Positions 1 to 8,184 of a DNA stretch of 64,000 bases are shown here, one piece after another; the stretch's first letter is position 1, and each line of letters opens with the position of its first letter. The DNA comes from Cyclobacterium amurskyense. Its GTDB lineage: Bacteria; Bacteroidota; Bacteroidia; Cytophagales; Cyclobacteriaceae. The stretch covers positions 4,233,001 to 4,297,000 of the forward strand of contig NZ_CP012040.1 of the NCBI RefSeq assembly GCF_001050135.1. The letters run 5' to 3'. The notes beneath the pieces were generated by a model. That model had not been told where the DNA came from. It ran no database searches and worked only from the letters and a program-made list of their open reading frames with translations. Both the position numbers and the translations under genes were made by a program.

Positions 1-498
1 GGTACTGACTTGCTTGCTATTGAAGGGATGAGTTATTCTACTGTTCTGGCACTAATGAGTGAGGTTGGCCTTGAAGGCATCAGGAAATTCAAAACAGCCA
101 AGCATTTTGCATCATGGCTGCGGCTTGCACCAAACAATAAAGTAAGTGGGGGAAAAGTACTTTCCAGTAAAGTTCCAAAAGGAAGCAACAGACTGAAAAT
201 CGCATTACGGAATGCTGCCAATGCCATTGGAAACCTGAAGGATTCTACACCGCTACGAGACTTCTTCCATAGAATAAGCTTTAGAAAAGGAAGGGTTTCG
301 GCTATAAGTGCCACCGCCCGTAAGTTGGCGGTTATCATCTGGAATATGGTGGTGAAGGGAGTTCCCTATTTTAATCCGGAAGGCTATCTCTTCCTAGATC
401 AGAAAAGAAAATTGGGTTTAGTTAAACGGATAAAGAAACAAATCGATAAATTCGGTCTGACTAATGAGGACCTTGGGCTCGAAATTGAGACAATTTGA
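1..498 (+). CDS. IS110-family transposase, C-terminal part (5' cut by window edge)
   Basis: The frame is open from base 1, so the true start lies before the window. The visible 165 or so residues match the C-terminal half of IS110/IS116/IS902 transposases: the helix-hairpin-helix-like stretch GTDLLAIEGMSYSTVLALMS, the conserved region SWLRLAPNNKVSGGK, then SNRLKIALRNAANAIG. In the family this part carries the second, serine-containing section of the bridge-RNA-guided DEDD recombinase. The N-terminal DEDD domain and any bridge-RNA region would lie upstream of base 1. The ORF stops 46 bases before the next gene. Family call is firm; whether the whole element is active cannot be judged. Confidence 0.85.
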   Translation, partial: GTDLLAIEGMSYSTVLALMSEVGLEGIRKFKTAKHFASWLRLAPNNKVSGGKVLSSKVPKGSNRLKIALRNAANAIGNLKDSTPLRDFFHRISFRKGRVSAISATARKLAVIIWNMVVKGVPYFNPEGYLFLDQKRKLGLVKRIKKQIDKFGLTNEDLGLEIETI

Positions 499-544
499 AG
501 GTTTTTCCATACGTTAGTCAGAACCTGAAAACCAGAAACAACGA

Positions 545-1294
545 ATGAACATAGAAGATAAAATTGATTGGAATGGATGGATGCTATTGGTTGCAGTTCT
601 CGCACTCATTGCATCTGTCATAATTCCCTTTGCTCAAAAGAAATATGAAGAATATCGAGCAAAGAGAAACTTTCAATATTATCTCAAGAAACAGATTGGG
701 TTGATATTAAACCTTCTCACGTCTGAAAAATTAGAATATCACGAACCAAGCGTGAAAAATGAACCTAAAAAGGAATTGTTCTTCATTCAAGATTTCGTTG
801 GAGCTTTACGAAAGGACTTTAAGGAACATAAAAACTCTGTTCAACCTCGGGTTATTTTCATGCTTTTAATGAACGTTCAAAAATTATGTCACTTTGCTTA
901 TCAGTTGCGAAGAATTATATCGACAATTGACTTGCAAAGTATTACAGACAAAACACTCGAACACGGCAAGGAGTTATCGAAGAAAGAACTGAACAATATC
1001 TATGGCTTAATTCTCATTTGTGAAAGTTTCATGGGCATTAGCCTTTTCCATGACAGGTTCGACTCTATTAAATCAATCAAGCGAGACATTGAAAACGATA
1101 TTTGGAAAGGACTCACAGTTGAAAAGGACTTGTTGACCAATCAAGACAGGCTGAACGAAGATTTACTGATTTTAAATGACAACGAGAATAGCCTTAAAGA
1201 ACTGTCAGACATCTTGCTCATCATAAATCAAGAGACCAAAAAATATTTCGATTACGAGAATCTACAGAAGAAAAGAAAAAAAGGCAGCAGCTAA
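545..1294 (+). CDS. hypothetical protein with one N-terminal membrane helix
   Basis: This 249-residue protein has one clear hydrophobic segment near residues 9-30 (WMLLVAVLALIASVIIPFAQ). A long, charged, mostly helical region follows, presumably cytoplasmic. I recognise no catalytic motif. Its TAA stop lies inside the left box of the palindrome that follows (CTAAC at 1291-1295), the arrangement seen for the other cassette genes here. A possible cassette start, CGTTAGTCAG, lies near 512-521, but it is only weakly complementary to the 3' box, so the 5' boundary is less certain than for other units. Function unknown. Confidence 0.7.
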   Translation: MNIEDKIDWNGWMLLVAVLALIASVIIPFAQKKYEEYRAKRNFQYYLKKQIGLILNLLTSEKLEYHEPSVKNEPKKELFFIQDFVGALRKDFKEHKNSVQPRVIFMLLMNVQKLCHFAYQLRRIISTIDLQSITDKTLEHGKELSKKELNNIYGLILICESFMGISLFHDRFDSIKSIKRDIENDIWKGLTVEKDLLTNQDRLNEDLLILNDNENSLKELSDILLIINQETKKYFDYENLQKKRKKGSS

Positions 1295-1416
1295 CATCGG
1301 CTATAGCAAATGCGGGATGACTGCTTAAAAATGAAGATATTACAATTAAATAACATTCGGTCTGCCGGACAAGAAAGCGGTTTCAAAATCCCGCACTTGC
1401 CATAGCCAGGGCCGTT
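1291..1416. other. attC-like site A
   Basis: A long imperfect palindrome follows the 545-1294 gene. The left arm 1299-1318 pairs with the right arm 1388-1407 (18 of 20 positions) around a loop of about 69 bases. It opens with TAACA and closes with CGTT at 1413-1416. The next gene begins 12 bases after this 3' core. Its shape matches the other attC-like sites in the window. Confidence 0.7.
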
Positions 1417-1425
1417 ATCTACAAG

Positions 1426-2001
1426 TTGGAGAAATTTAAAGAATATATTAACCCTTTTGACAAAATGATTCCTGAGGAATGGGATATCATTAAAACTATG
1501 GCCGAACTTAAAGTCTTGAAAAAAGAAGACTCTTTAATTCAACAAAATGCTTTTTTTGAGAAAGAGGTTTTTATAGAGAAGGGAATAATCAGAGCCTATA
1601 TAATTGATGATGACGGAAACGAAAAAAGCATTGCCTTTTATGAGGAAGGAAAGTTTATGAGTACATCTACGCTTCGAACTTTAAATGGTAGATCTCTGCA
1701 TCACTACCAAGCAATGTGCAAAACCGAACTCATCTTATTTAATTCAAATGAATTAAAATCTTTTTTTTCTAACAACAATTTCCTGTCTGAAATTGGAAAA
1801 ACAATAAAAGAGGGTGAGATTAAAAGACAAAACAATAGGGATAACTGTCTTTTACAAGTAAAAGGAAGAGATAAGTATTTAAACTTCATAAAACATTACC
1901 CCAACATAGAATTACACATATCGCAAAAACATATTGCATCTTATTTAGGAATTACGCCCATTTCATTGAGTAGAATTAAGTCTAATCTCAGAAAAATGTA
2001 A
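1426..2001 (+). CDS. Crp/Fnr-family transcriptional regulator
   Basis: The 191-residue protein has a cyclic-nucleotide-binding-like beta roll in residues 1-115 or so (IEKGIIRAYIIDDDGNEKSI, then FYEEGKFMS). It ends in a short HTH (LHISQKHIASYLGITPISLS near residues 163-183). This is the usual Crp/Fnr layout of Bacteroidota, whose members often lack strict cAMP-binding residues. The assigned start is a TTG just 12 bases after the cassette boundary; the next in-frame ATG would remove part of the sensor domain, so TTG is preferred but uncertain. It leads a three-gene unit with 2076-2621 and 2611-3039. Regulation of those neighbours is an inference from linkage. Confidence 0.8.
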   Translation: MEKFKEYINPFDKMIPEEWDIIKTMAELKVLKKEDSLIQQNAFFEKEVFIEKGIIRAYIIDDDGNEKSIAFYEEGKFMSTSTLRTLNGRSLHHYQAMCKTELILFNSNELKSFFSNNNFLSEIGKTIKEGEIKRQNNRDNCLLQVKGRDKYLNFIKHYPNIELHISQKHIASYLGITPISLSRIKSNLRKM

Positions 2002-2075
2002 GTGATAACAATTGATAACAGAAAAAGAAGATTGAGAATCTAGTTTTGTGTATTAACTCACATAATCGATTTTCA

Positions 2076-2621
2076 ATGAAAAAAATACTTCACGTTCTTT
2101 CCAAAAAAGGACAATACAAAATTGCGTTTCCTATAATCATTTTAGGGTTTGTTTTACAAGCCATTTTAATTCTTAAATACCTACCCGAATTCCTAAGTTA
2201 TTCGAACGGTGTAAAAAATCCAGACCAATTATTCTCTTATAATTTTGAATACCTAAGCAATCTGTATCAACAACTAGGTGAAGAAGGAAGAGCTTTTTAT
2301 TCCGAAATGCTGGGTGTTGATTTTTTGTATACAACAATTTCTGGCATTGGCTATTGTTTACTGCTTGCTGCTTTAGTAAAAAAAGAGAAATGGTATATTA
2401 TTCTGCCTTTGTTTTTGGCTATTTCAGATGTTTTTGAAAATATTTCTCAGCTTTTGTTAATGTCCCTTTTTCCAAAAATCAGTACATCTGAAGTTTCGAT
2501 AGCCAGTATTTTTACGTCTACTAAAATGACGCTTAGTATTATTTGTGTCGTTTTAATTTTATTCTTTATAGTGAAAAACGTCTTTAATTGGATTAAAACA
2601 AGAAGTGATTATGAAAAATAA
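2076..2621 (+). CDS. hypothetical multi-pass membrane protein
   Basis: About four membrane helices are visible: near residues 14-36 (IAFPIIILGFVLQAILILKY), around 90-110, 115-135 and 150-170. The frame opens at 2046, but the ATG at 2076 (MKKILHVLS) is a more natural start. The C-terminus overlaps the next gene by 11 bases, so the two are probably translationally coupled. It sits between a Crp/Fnr regulator and a small soluble protein in one cassette-like unit. I do not recognise the family. Confidence 0.65.
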   Translation: MKKILHVLSKKGQYKIAFPIIILGFVLQAILILKYLPEFLSYSNGVKNPDQLFSYNFEYLSNLYQQLGEEGRAFYSEMLGVDFLYTTISGIGYCLLLAALVKKEKWYIILPLFLAISDVFENISQLLLMSLFPKISTSEVSIASIFTSTKMTLSIICVVLILFFIVKNVFNWIKTRSDYEK

Positions 2622-3039
2622 AAACTTTAAGACAGGTTGGCTCGTTGAAAATAAGCTTGCAGCTCTAACTCATTTTCATTCAAATATTTCACTAGAAGAT
2701 ATTCAAGGTGTATTGCAGGAAACCACTCAAATGATTTCAAATCTAAAAGAGCCTTTTAATATCATAATTGATAATCGATTAGCACCTATTGATAGAATAT
2801 TCTCTTTGAGAGAATTTCAAAGTAGTTCTTCTCTTTTAAATCATTCACTATTAAACTATTTAATAGTTATAAAACCACTTCACTTGACTTTAAATGAAAG
2901 ACAAAAAGAATTGGAAATTTCAAACGGAGTCAAATTAATAAATACAGATTCTGTAAAAAGTGCTATTAAAATAGTCAAAGGAGTAGAAAAGGATATTCAA
3001 TCAGAGAAAATTGATCTGACCTTTTTTCCTGATTTCTAA
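2611..3039 (+). CDS. hypothetical small soluble protein
   Basis: The product is 142 residues, with no membrane segment or signal peptide. The alternating beta/alpha pattern and the IIIDNRLAPIDRIFSL stretch vaguely recall SpoIIAA/STAS-like or stress-response folds, but this is only an impression. A GTG at 2605 is possible; ATG at 2611 (MKNKNFKTGW) is preferred. It is the last gene of the Crp/Fnr cassette: the attC-like left box TGTAGATAAC begins 22 bases after the stop. Confidence 0.55.
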   Translation: MKNKNFKTGWLVENKLAALTHFHSNISLEDIQGVLQETTQMISNLKEPFNIIIDNRLAPIDRIFSLREFQSSSSLLNHSLLNYLIVIKPLHLTLNERQKELEISNGVKLINTDSVKSAIKIVKGVEKDIQSEKIDLTFFPDF

Positions 3040-3177
3040 TTTGAACGGAAAAGAAAAACCTGTAGATAACATAATGTATAAGTAATAGCTCCTTTCTGCT
3101 ATCCGAAAGGTCAGTGCATTTTAGTATCTTTCGTCTAAATAGTTTCTATGGTGGGTTTTATACGCTACTACTCATAC

Positions 3178-5052
3178 GTGTGCCGAGAGTAACGAACGGC
3201 TGAAAATCGTTACGCAACTGTTTATAAGATGGTGGAACCGACCCACCGGTGTTGTCCTACAGGGGAGAGCATCAAACCACCATAAGGTGCTTTGGTAAAG
3301 AGTCAAGGTATTGAGCGTTATGGAAAAGGCCACGTCAAGAGCGTGGTCAGGTAAGGATAAAGGAGATGAATGCAAATGAACCTCTGATGAAGTGTCGAGA
3401 AAGTGCTACATTCTGTCAAAAGTGTTTGAAGTATGACAAACATTACGAGTTCAGTGGTTACCTGTTTATTGACTGGACGGCAGGCGTCATTTAGGAGGCA
3501 TGACCTTTATTCGGGCTTATTTACGGAACTCGGGAACCTGGATCAAGATGCAAAGTGAAACGCACAATAAGATCAACTTAGAGGCAGAATAGCGATGTTT
3601 GGTTCAGGGACGGACCAATCCGTAGTAGTGTTGAAATTTCTGTAATAGAAACGGAGCGAAGGGATTGGCTTATACAGTTTTCAACAGTTTTACAACTCGC
3701 AAGAGGATGATTGAATTAGAGAAGACAAAATCAGTACCTATTACCAAAGAAATGGTATGGGAAGCTTACCTACAGGTAAAGCGGAAAGGGAAGAGTGCAG
3801 GAGTGGATGAACTAAGTATGTCAGTGTATGATATGCAAAGACATCGGCACTTGTATAAAGTCTGGAATCGCTTGGCTTCGGGTAGTTATTTTCCACCAGC
3901 AGTCCTACAAGTTGAGATTCCCAAGAAGAATGGATCTATGCGTCAATTGGGGATTCCAACGATCAGCGATAGGGTAGCTCAAACGGTCATTAAGAATCAG
4001 ATAGAGGTAAGATTGGAAAAGATCTTTCATCCGGATTCCTACGGTTATCGTCCAAAACGGAGTGCCCATCAGGCGCTAGAACAGGTTCGGAATAACTGCT
4101 GGAAGTATGATTGGGTGATAGACTTAGATATCAAGAATTTCTTTGATGAAATAGACCATGTTAAGTTGCTCAAAGCGCTGAACAAACATGTGGAAGAAAA
4201 GTGGATATTCGAGTACATCAAAAGATGGCTCAATGCTCCATTGCAAACCAAAGAAGGTGAAGTTATAGCAAGAACAAAAGGCACACCGCAAGGAGGAGTG
4301 ATCAGTCCACTTTTGGCCAATTTGTATTTGCACTATACCTTGGACGTTTGGCTTAAGACAATTGATTCTTCTATTAAATTTGTACGCTATGCGGATGATA
4401 TTATCATTCATTGCCAGACAAAAACTCAGGCAGAAAAGAGCCTACAAAAAATAAAAGAAAGAGTGGAAGATTGTGGATTGAGATTGCATCCTGATAAGAC
4501 GAAAATCGTGTATTGCAAGGATTTCAAAAGGCGACAAAAGTATAGGGAAGTACAATTTGACTTTCTCGGATATACATTCCAGCCGCGTACTTCAAAATCC
4601 AAGAAAACAAAGAAACTGTTTCTAGGATTTGATTGTGCTATGAGCATCCAGTCAAGGTCACGAATATTCGACCAACTCAGGAAGATGGAAATCCCAAGAA
4701 TTCAATGTGACAGTATTGTAGGTATTGCCCATCATTTAAACCCAAAACTTAGGGGATGGATCCGTTACTTTGGTAAATACCGTGGTTATAGTCTATCCAA
4801 AGTGTTTTATATATTGCGTATAAAACTAATAAGATGGGCAAGGTATCGCTACAAAAGGTATAGAAACAACCTTACAAAAGCTTATAAATGGTTGGACAGG
4901 GTTCGGATACAATATCCAAGTCTGTTTTATCACTGGCATGTGGGGTATTCTAATTAGGGATTAAAGATTGTATAAGAAGAGCCGTATGATGGGAGACTAT
5001 CACGTACGGTTCTGTGAGAGGCTCGGGGCGAAATTCCCCTTGCCTACTCGAC
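3178..5052 (+). mobile_element. group II intron, copy 1 (1875 bp)
   Basis: The 5' end GTGTGCCGAGAG fits the GUGYG consensus and the 3' end CTACTCGAC fits the terminal AY. Near the 3' end, about 4979-5013, lies a domain V-like hairpin beginning GAGCCGTATG and closing ACGTACGGTTC. A domain VI-like stem (CTCGGGGcgaaattCCCC) follows it. Both ends are fixed independently because the second copy (43976-45850) has the same 1875-base length but different flanks. The internal ORF encodes the maturase. Both introns sit at the same position inside attC-like palindromes. Confidence 0.92.
3665..4957 (+). CDS. ltrA: group II intron reverse transcriptase/maturase
   Basis: This 430-residue protein has the full RT core: RQLGIPTISDRVAQ (RT2), then YGYRPKRSAHQAL, TPQGGVISPLLANLYLH (RT4) and the catalytic RYADD (RT5). 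A maturase (X/thumb) region follows, with LNPKLRGWIRYFG and RYRYKRYRNNLTKAYKWL. There is no HNH endonuclease domain after the maturase part, which ends in GYSN. It should bind the intron RNA, aid splicing and prime reverse transcription during retrohoming, using nicks or replication forks rather than its own endonuclease. The start is taken as TTG at 3665; a later ATG at 3707 would keep the RT core. Confidence 0.93.
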   Translation: MAYTVFNSFTTRKRMIELEKTKSVPITKEMVWEAYLQVKRKGKSAGVDELSMSVYDMQRHRHLYKVWNRLASGSYFPPAVLQVEIPKKNGSMRQLGIPTISDRVAQTVIKNQIEVRLEKIFHPDSYGYRPKRSAHQALEQVRNNCWKYDWVIDLDIKNFFDEIDHVKLLKALNKHVEEKWIFEYIKRWLNAPLQTKEGEVIARTKGTPQGGVISPLLANLYLHYTLDVWLKTIDSSIKFVRYADDIIIHCQTKTQAEKSLQKIKERVEDCGLRLHPDKTKIVYCKDFKRRQKYREVQFDFLGYTFQPRTSKSKKTKKLFLGFDCAMSIQSRSRIFDQLRKMEIPRIQCDSIVGIAHHLNPKLRGWIRYFGKYRGYSLSKVFYILRIKLIRWARYRYKRYRNNLTKAYKWLDRVRIQYPSLFYHWHVGYSN

Positions 5053-5118
5053 ATGGGACGTTGTATTGAATTTGACAAACTTTTAGGTTAATCTACAGGG
5101 TTTTTAGCGGGAGAGGAA

Positions 5119-5287
5119 TTGTAATTGTTTTGAAGGCGGTAAGCCGGCTTTCAAGTCTTTGCGGTGAGACCGTGCAAGTGGTGTTCACTTGTAGACGTGT
5201 CGAGAACGTCTCAAAGACTTGATTGAAGTTAGTCCTTATCCTTCAGAAAGTCAAGGAATAAGGGGTAAAAATCAAAAACAATTACAA
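5119..5287 (+). ncRNA. candidate structured RNA in an ORF-less cassette, copy 1
   Basis: Nested complementarity is visible. The outer stem TTGTAATTGTTTT (5119-5131) pairs perfectly with 5275-5287. Inside it TCAAGTCTTTG (5151-5161) pairs perfectly with CAAAGACTTGA (5212-5222). That stem encloses three hairpins with almost no unpaired joints: 5162-5172 (CGGTgagACCG), 5175-5191 (CAAGTG/CACTTG) and 5193-5211 (AGACGT/ACGTCT). A further hairpin uses 5233-5239 with 5258-5264. The surrounding cassette (5060-5561) has no convincing ORF. A near-identical 504-base copy lies at 41724-42227 with six substitutions. One of them turns the T-G pair 5233/5264 into C-G, which favours an RNA fold. Strand is inferred from cassette direction. 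Function unknown. Confidence 0.55.
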
Positions 5288-5475
5288 TGGAGTAGTTGGC
5301 TTGTTTGCTAACTTTCCAGCAACGGTTCTTATACAAGCATAAAAATCCATAACTGGAAATAAAACCCTGATAGATAACAGGTAAATAGGTAAAGTTTGTC
5401 CAACTCCGTTTTTCTTTAGAGATGCCCGCAGGAGCGGGAGGAGAAGGGTTTGTTTTTACAAAGGCAAAGAATAAC

Positions 5476-5561
5476 TCAATACAACAGTAGGTATCTATCA
5501 ATTTGAATAAGCGTAACTAGTCCTTATATTGTCTTCTTCAAACAGTAGATACCCTATTGTT
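5476..5561. other. attC-like site C (structured-RNA cassette)
   Basis: The left box TCAATACAAC (5476-5485) is the exact reverse complement of the cassette start GTTGTATTGA (5060-5069). Arms GGTATCTA..TTTGAA and TTCAAA..TAGATACC fold back, and the site ends in TTGTT at 5557-5561. The inner block recurs in the sites at 42142-42227, 43082-43154 and 55877-55950. Confidence 0.78.
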
Positions 5562-5578
5562 ACCTGCAAGCAAAAAAA

Positions 5579-5818
5579 ATGGAACTTATAGGAAGAATTA
5601 ACAAAAGAAAAATATATTACATTCAGATTAGAAATAACTCTGAATGGAAATTTTCATTGCCTAAATATGATTGGGTTGCTTTTACAATTGCAGATAAAGA
5701 AGATGAAGAATTAGTTCCGCCTGCTGTAAAGATATGTATGGATAAAAATGTAGCATTTGCCTGTAATGCTGGAACTTTAGCAATCTCAACTGAAAATTAT
5801 TTTGATGAAGAAATGTAA
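5579..5818 (+). pseudogene. hypothetical protein truncated by IS66
   Basis: Seventy-nine residues remain (MELIGRINKRKIYYIQIRNN onward, with DWVAFTIADKEDEELVPPAV). The stop codon TAA lies at 5816-5818, inside the IS66 terminal repeat that begins at 5815, so the natural C-terminus has been removed. The gene begins 18 bases after the core of attC-like site C and is probably a cassette gene whose own attC was lost. It appears soluble. I do not recognise the family. Confidence 0.6.
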
Positions 5819-5876
5819 GCATCCGACGAACCCATATAGATTAATTTTGAGTTGTTGGATTTTATGCTTTGAGGAG

Positions 5877-7397
5877 CTACTTGATTTTATGTTTCTCCCA
5901 ATTGGAAGGTAGTAGTTGATAGAGATCTTTTTGCTTGTGGCTCTGGATTCTTTCGAATACGTCCTTGAGCCATTCAAACTCATTAATTTTGTTCTTTTTG
6001 CAGCTGGCCATGAAAGAATACATGGCTGCTGTCATCTCCGCAGCCTTGTGCGATCCTGCAAATAGATACGCTTTACGACCTATAGCTAGTGGACGAACGG
6101 CATTTTCAACCAGGTTATTGTCTATTTCCATTTGTCCATGAAGTGCATAAACACTCAGTCCTGCCCATCTTGACCTCGTATATTCTATAGCCTTGCCCAT
6201 TGGACTTGTTGGCCTATGGCTGTATTGGTGCTTTTCCAGCCATTGCCCTAATCTGTCCAGCACAGGAGTGGCATGCTCTTTTCTCTCCTTCGTTTTCTGT
6301 AGATAGTCATACCCCTTTTCTCTCATCTGTGCTTCCAGCTTATAGAGTAGTTGCATCTCATCAAGGACATGGTTTGCCTGTTCTTCATTGTCATTGAGCG
6401 CTTCTACAAACTTGCGTCTGGCATGTGCCATACAAAACGTTAAATGAATAGTGTCATGCTTCCCATAAAGGGAATCATACACCTTGTAGCCATCCGTTTG
6501 GATGATACCCTTAAAGTCAGCAAGCATTTCTTTGGGACCCGATCGATCCCTCCCTTTTCTGTAATCAAAGAGTACTAGTCTATCTACCGGCGCATGATAA
6601 AGCCACATGAACCCCTGATGAATACCTTTTTTGTTATCTCTATCTAACACTTTTATAGGCGTTTCGTCTACCTGAAGGTATTTTTGACTTAGGACTACCA
6701 TACTGAGTAGATCGGAGAGTGGCTTGAGCTGTTCCCAGCCCTTAATTACCCAGTCAGAGGCACTCGAAGCAGGGATTCTTACGCCCATCTTGCTGTATTT
6801 ATCCAGCTGCCTGTGAAGCGGCATTCCGTAGACATATTTGTCTACGATAAGTTGAGCAATCACTGATTCTGAAGGTATTCCCTTTTCTATTACTCTATCT
6901 GGTAATGTACCAATGAGGATGCCTTCACCGTTCGGTCTTGCGTATTTTGGACGCACGTAGCGTTTCACATAAAAAGATGCCGGAACTACTTCCAATACTT
7001 CGGTTACTTCCTGACCTATCTGTACACAACCTTCAGTGGATTCTTTTGGCTCTATCACCACTTCTTCCCTTCTGAGCTCTTCGGGAAGGCTCATACGAGA
7101 GGTGCCCTTGGCTCTTTTCTTTGGAGTGGTTTTTTGCTCTGTGGTAGGTACTGACTCGGAAAGCTCCTCTTGTACAGCTTGGGTAGTGCCTAGCTCGAAA
7201 AGCCCCATCTGATTTAGTCCCACATTAGCGGTTCTCTTTTCACTCTTGGTGCCAAAAATATACCCCCTGAACTTTTCAAGTTCATGCTGTAGGTCTGCTA
7301 TTGCACTTTCCTTTTCGGAGATGGTCAACAATGACTCCTGATGGGCTTGGAGCTCTTGCTCATATAGCTTTTTGTAGTCGATTGTCTCATTTTCCAT
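5877..7397 (-). CDS. tnpC: IS66 transposase TnpC
   Basis: The protein is 506 residues. The N-terminus has a coiled coil (residues about 7-45) and a basic, low-complexity linker ending TTPKKRAKGTSRMSLPEELR. A zinc-binding-like IS66 region follows; the expected cysteines are mostly absent here. The catalytic DDE domain includes YLQVDETPIKVLD, IQTDGYKVYDSLYG and the closing DNNLVENAVRPLAIGRKAYL. Length is typical for TnpC. It lies downstream of tnpB in the usual A-B-C order, all on the minus strand, and appears intact. Confidence 0.95.
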   Translation of the reverse strand: MENETIDYKKLYEQELQAHQESLLTISEKESAIADLQHELEKFRGYIFGTKSEKRTANVGLNQMGLFELGTTQAVQEELSESVPTTEQKTTPKKRAKGTSRMSLPEELRREEVVIEPKESTEGCVQIGQEVTEVLEVVPASFYVKRYVRPKYARPNGEGILIGTLPDRVIEKGIPSESVIAQLIVDKYVYGMPLHRQLDKYSKMGVRIPASSASDWVIKGWEQLKPLSDLLSMVVLSQKYLQVDETPIKVLDRDNKKGIHQGFMWLYHAPVDRLVLFDYRKGRDRSGPKEMLADFKGIIQTDGYKVYDSLYGKHDTIHLTFCMAHARRKFVEALNDNEEQANHVLDEMQLLYKLEAQMREKGYDYLQKTKERKEHATPVLDRLGQWLEKHQYSHRPTSPMGKAIEYTRSRWAGLSVYALHGQMEIDNNLVENAVRPLAIGRKAYLFAGSHKAAEMTAAMYSFMASCKKNKINEFEWLKDVFERIQSHKQKDLYQLLPSNWEKHKIK

Positions 7398-7472
7398 GAC
7401 ATAAAAATAAGCATAAAAAATAGGTTTGAAGTAGTTTTAAGGCACTTTTTTACTTAATTCACCTGTTTATTT

Positions 7473-7820
7473 TCATGCCCTTTTTAAGGGTGTGTATCGG
7501 GTTCTGTAGCGTACCGATTCTAGCCTTACCCCCTGTAAGAGGAAGCTGAGTTGAGTACTCGTAATGGCTGTTCCGGTGAGAATAGGACGTTCAAAAGTGC
7601 CTCGTTCCAACTTTTTAATATATAAGGCAAAACCATCTTTGTCCCATTGCAAAAGTCGGATTTGGTTGCCTCGCTTGCCAATAAAAATGAACACATCTCC
7701 ATTCATGGGGTCAAAACCAAGCTTGTTACGTACCAGTCCAGAAAGGGCATTGATACCAAAACGCATATCAGTGGGCTTATCATATAAAAAGTAACGACAT
7801 GAAGAGGATAGCGCAAGCAT
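7473..7820 (-). CDS. tnpB: IS66 accessory protein TnpB
   Basis: This 115-residue protein carries the IS66 Orf2 signature: DMRFGINALSGLVRNKLG, then GDVFIFIGKRGNQIRLLQWD and a C-terminal GFALYIKKLERGTF. It is required with TnpA and TnpC for transposition in studied IS66 elements, although its biochemical role is unresolved. It is separated from tnpA by only three bases and from tnpC by about 75 bases. No frameshift seen. Confidence 0.94.
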   Translation of the reverse strand: MLALSSSCRYFLYDKPTDMRFGINALSGLVRNKLGFDPMNGDVFIFIGKRGNQIRLLQWDKDGFALYIKKLERGTFERPILTGTAITSTQLSFLLQGVRLESVRYRTRYTPLKRA

Positions 7821-7823
7821 TCG

Positions 7824-8126
7824 TTAGACAAGAAGCGTTTTAATAAACTCGGGTGAGACCCCATCATAGATTTCCAGGCTGATTCCTGAAGGATAATGAA
7901 TATGCGCTATTACTCGGCTAACTCGACCAACAGATGGGATAGTGTCCAGCAATTGGAAAGCTTTTCCATTAGTGGTTTCTTCTTCCTGTGCGCTGAATTT
8001 TTTGGTCCAATAATAAAAAGTTGTTCGAACAATACCATGCATATCGGAAAATTCTGATCTGCTAACCCCTGAGGATAACCATTCTTGATAAAGTTTACGC
8101 ATATTGCTTTCTGTCTGTCTTTTCAT
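7824..8126 (-). CDS. tnpA: IS66 accessory protein TnpA (HTH)
   Basis: One hundred residues with the helix-turn-helix typical of IS66 Orf1: EWLSSGVSRSEFSDMHGIVR followed by TTFYYWTKKF. It is the first gene after the right end of the element and likely binds DNA. It appears intact. A shorter relative from another IS66 copy lies at 8685-8813. Confidence 0.9.
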   Translation of the reverse strand: MKRQTESNMRKLYQEWLSSGVSRSEFSDMHGIVRTTFYYWTKKFSAQEEETTNGKAFQLLDTIPSVGRVSRVIAHIHYPSGISLEIYDGVSPEFIKTLLV

Positions 8127-8184
8127 GACACAAGTTTAGCAACAGATTAGCTTTTGCAAAAGATGTAGTTTGTCGGATGGATAC

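Larger units (their letters stand above)
3061..5062. other. attC-like site B, interrupted by group II intron
   Basis: The left box TGTAGATAAC (3061-3070) is the exact reverse complement of the cassette start GTTATCTACA (1414-1423). The left arm GTATAAGTAATAGC (3076-3089) pairs with GCTACTACTCATAC (3164-3177, 12 of 14). The intron is inserted directly after that right arm. The 3' part of the site resumes at 5053 and ends with CGTT at 5059-5062. Confidence 0.75.
5815..8184 (-). mobile_element. IS66-family insertion sequence (2370 bp)
   Basis: Three minus-strand genes (tnpA, tnpB, tnpC) lie between matching terminal repeats. The left end reads GTAAGCATCCGACGAAC from 5815. The right end, read inward from 8184, is GTATCCATCCGACAAAC, so 14 of 17 positions agree. 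IS66 normally makes an 8-bp duplication, but the flanks (GAAGAAAT before 5815, CTTTTTCT after 8184) do not match. One side has therefore probably been replaced by later rearrangement; the right flank is a duplicated IS91-tail/phyH segment. Confidence 0.9.

Noticed and set aside
3172..3375. Minus-strand ORF in the 5' part of the group II intron (also 43970-44173)
   Set aside because: It overlaps the structured ribozyme region and starts in the flank; no protein features.
5151..5222. Cloverleaf-shaped fold as a tRNA
   Set aside because: Arm lengths, loop sequences (no TTC-like T loop) and the lack of a plausible anticodon and acceptor end do not fit tRNA.
5229..5501. Minus-strand 90-codon ORF conserved in both structured-RNA cassettes (also 41895-42167)
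   Set aside because: The two copies are near-identical DNA, so conservation is uninformative. The peptide has no domain and runs through the candidate RNA stems.
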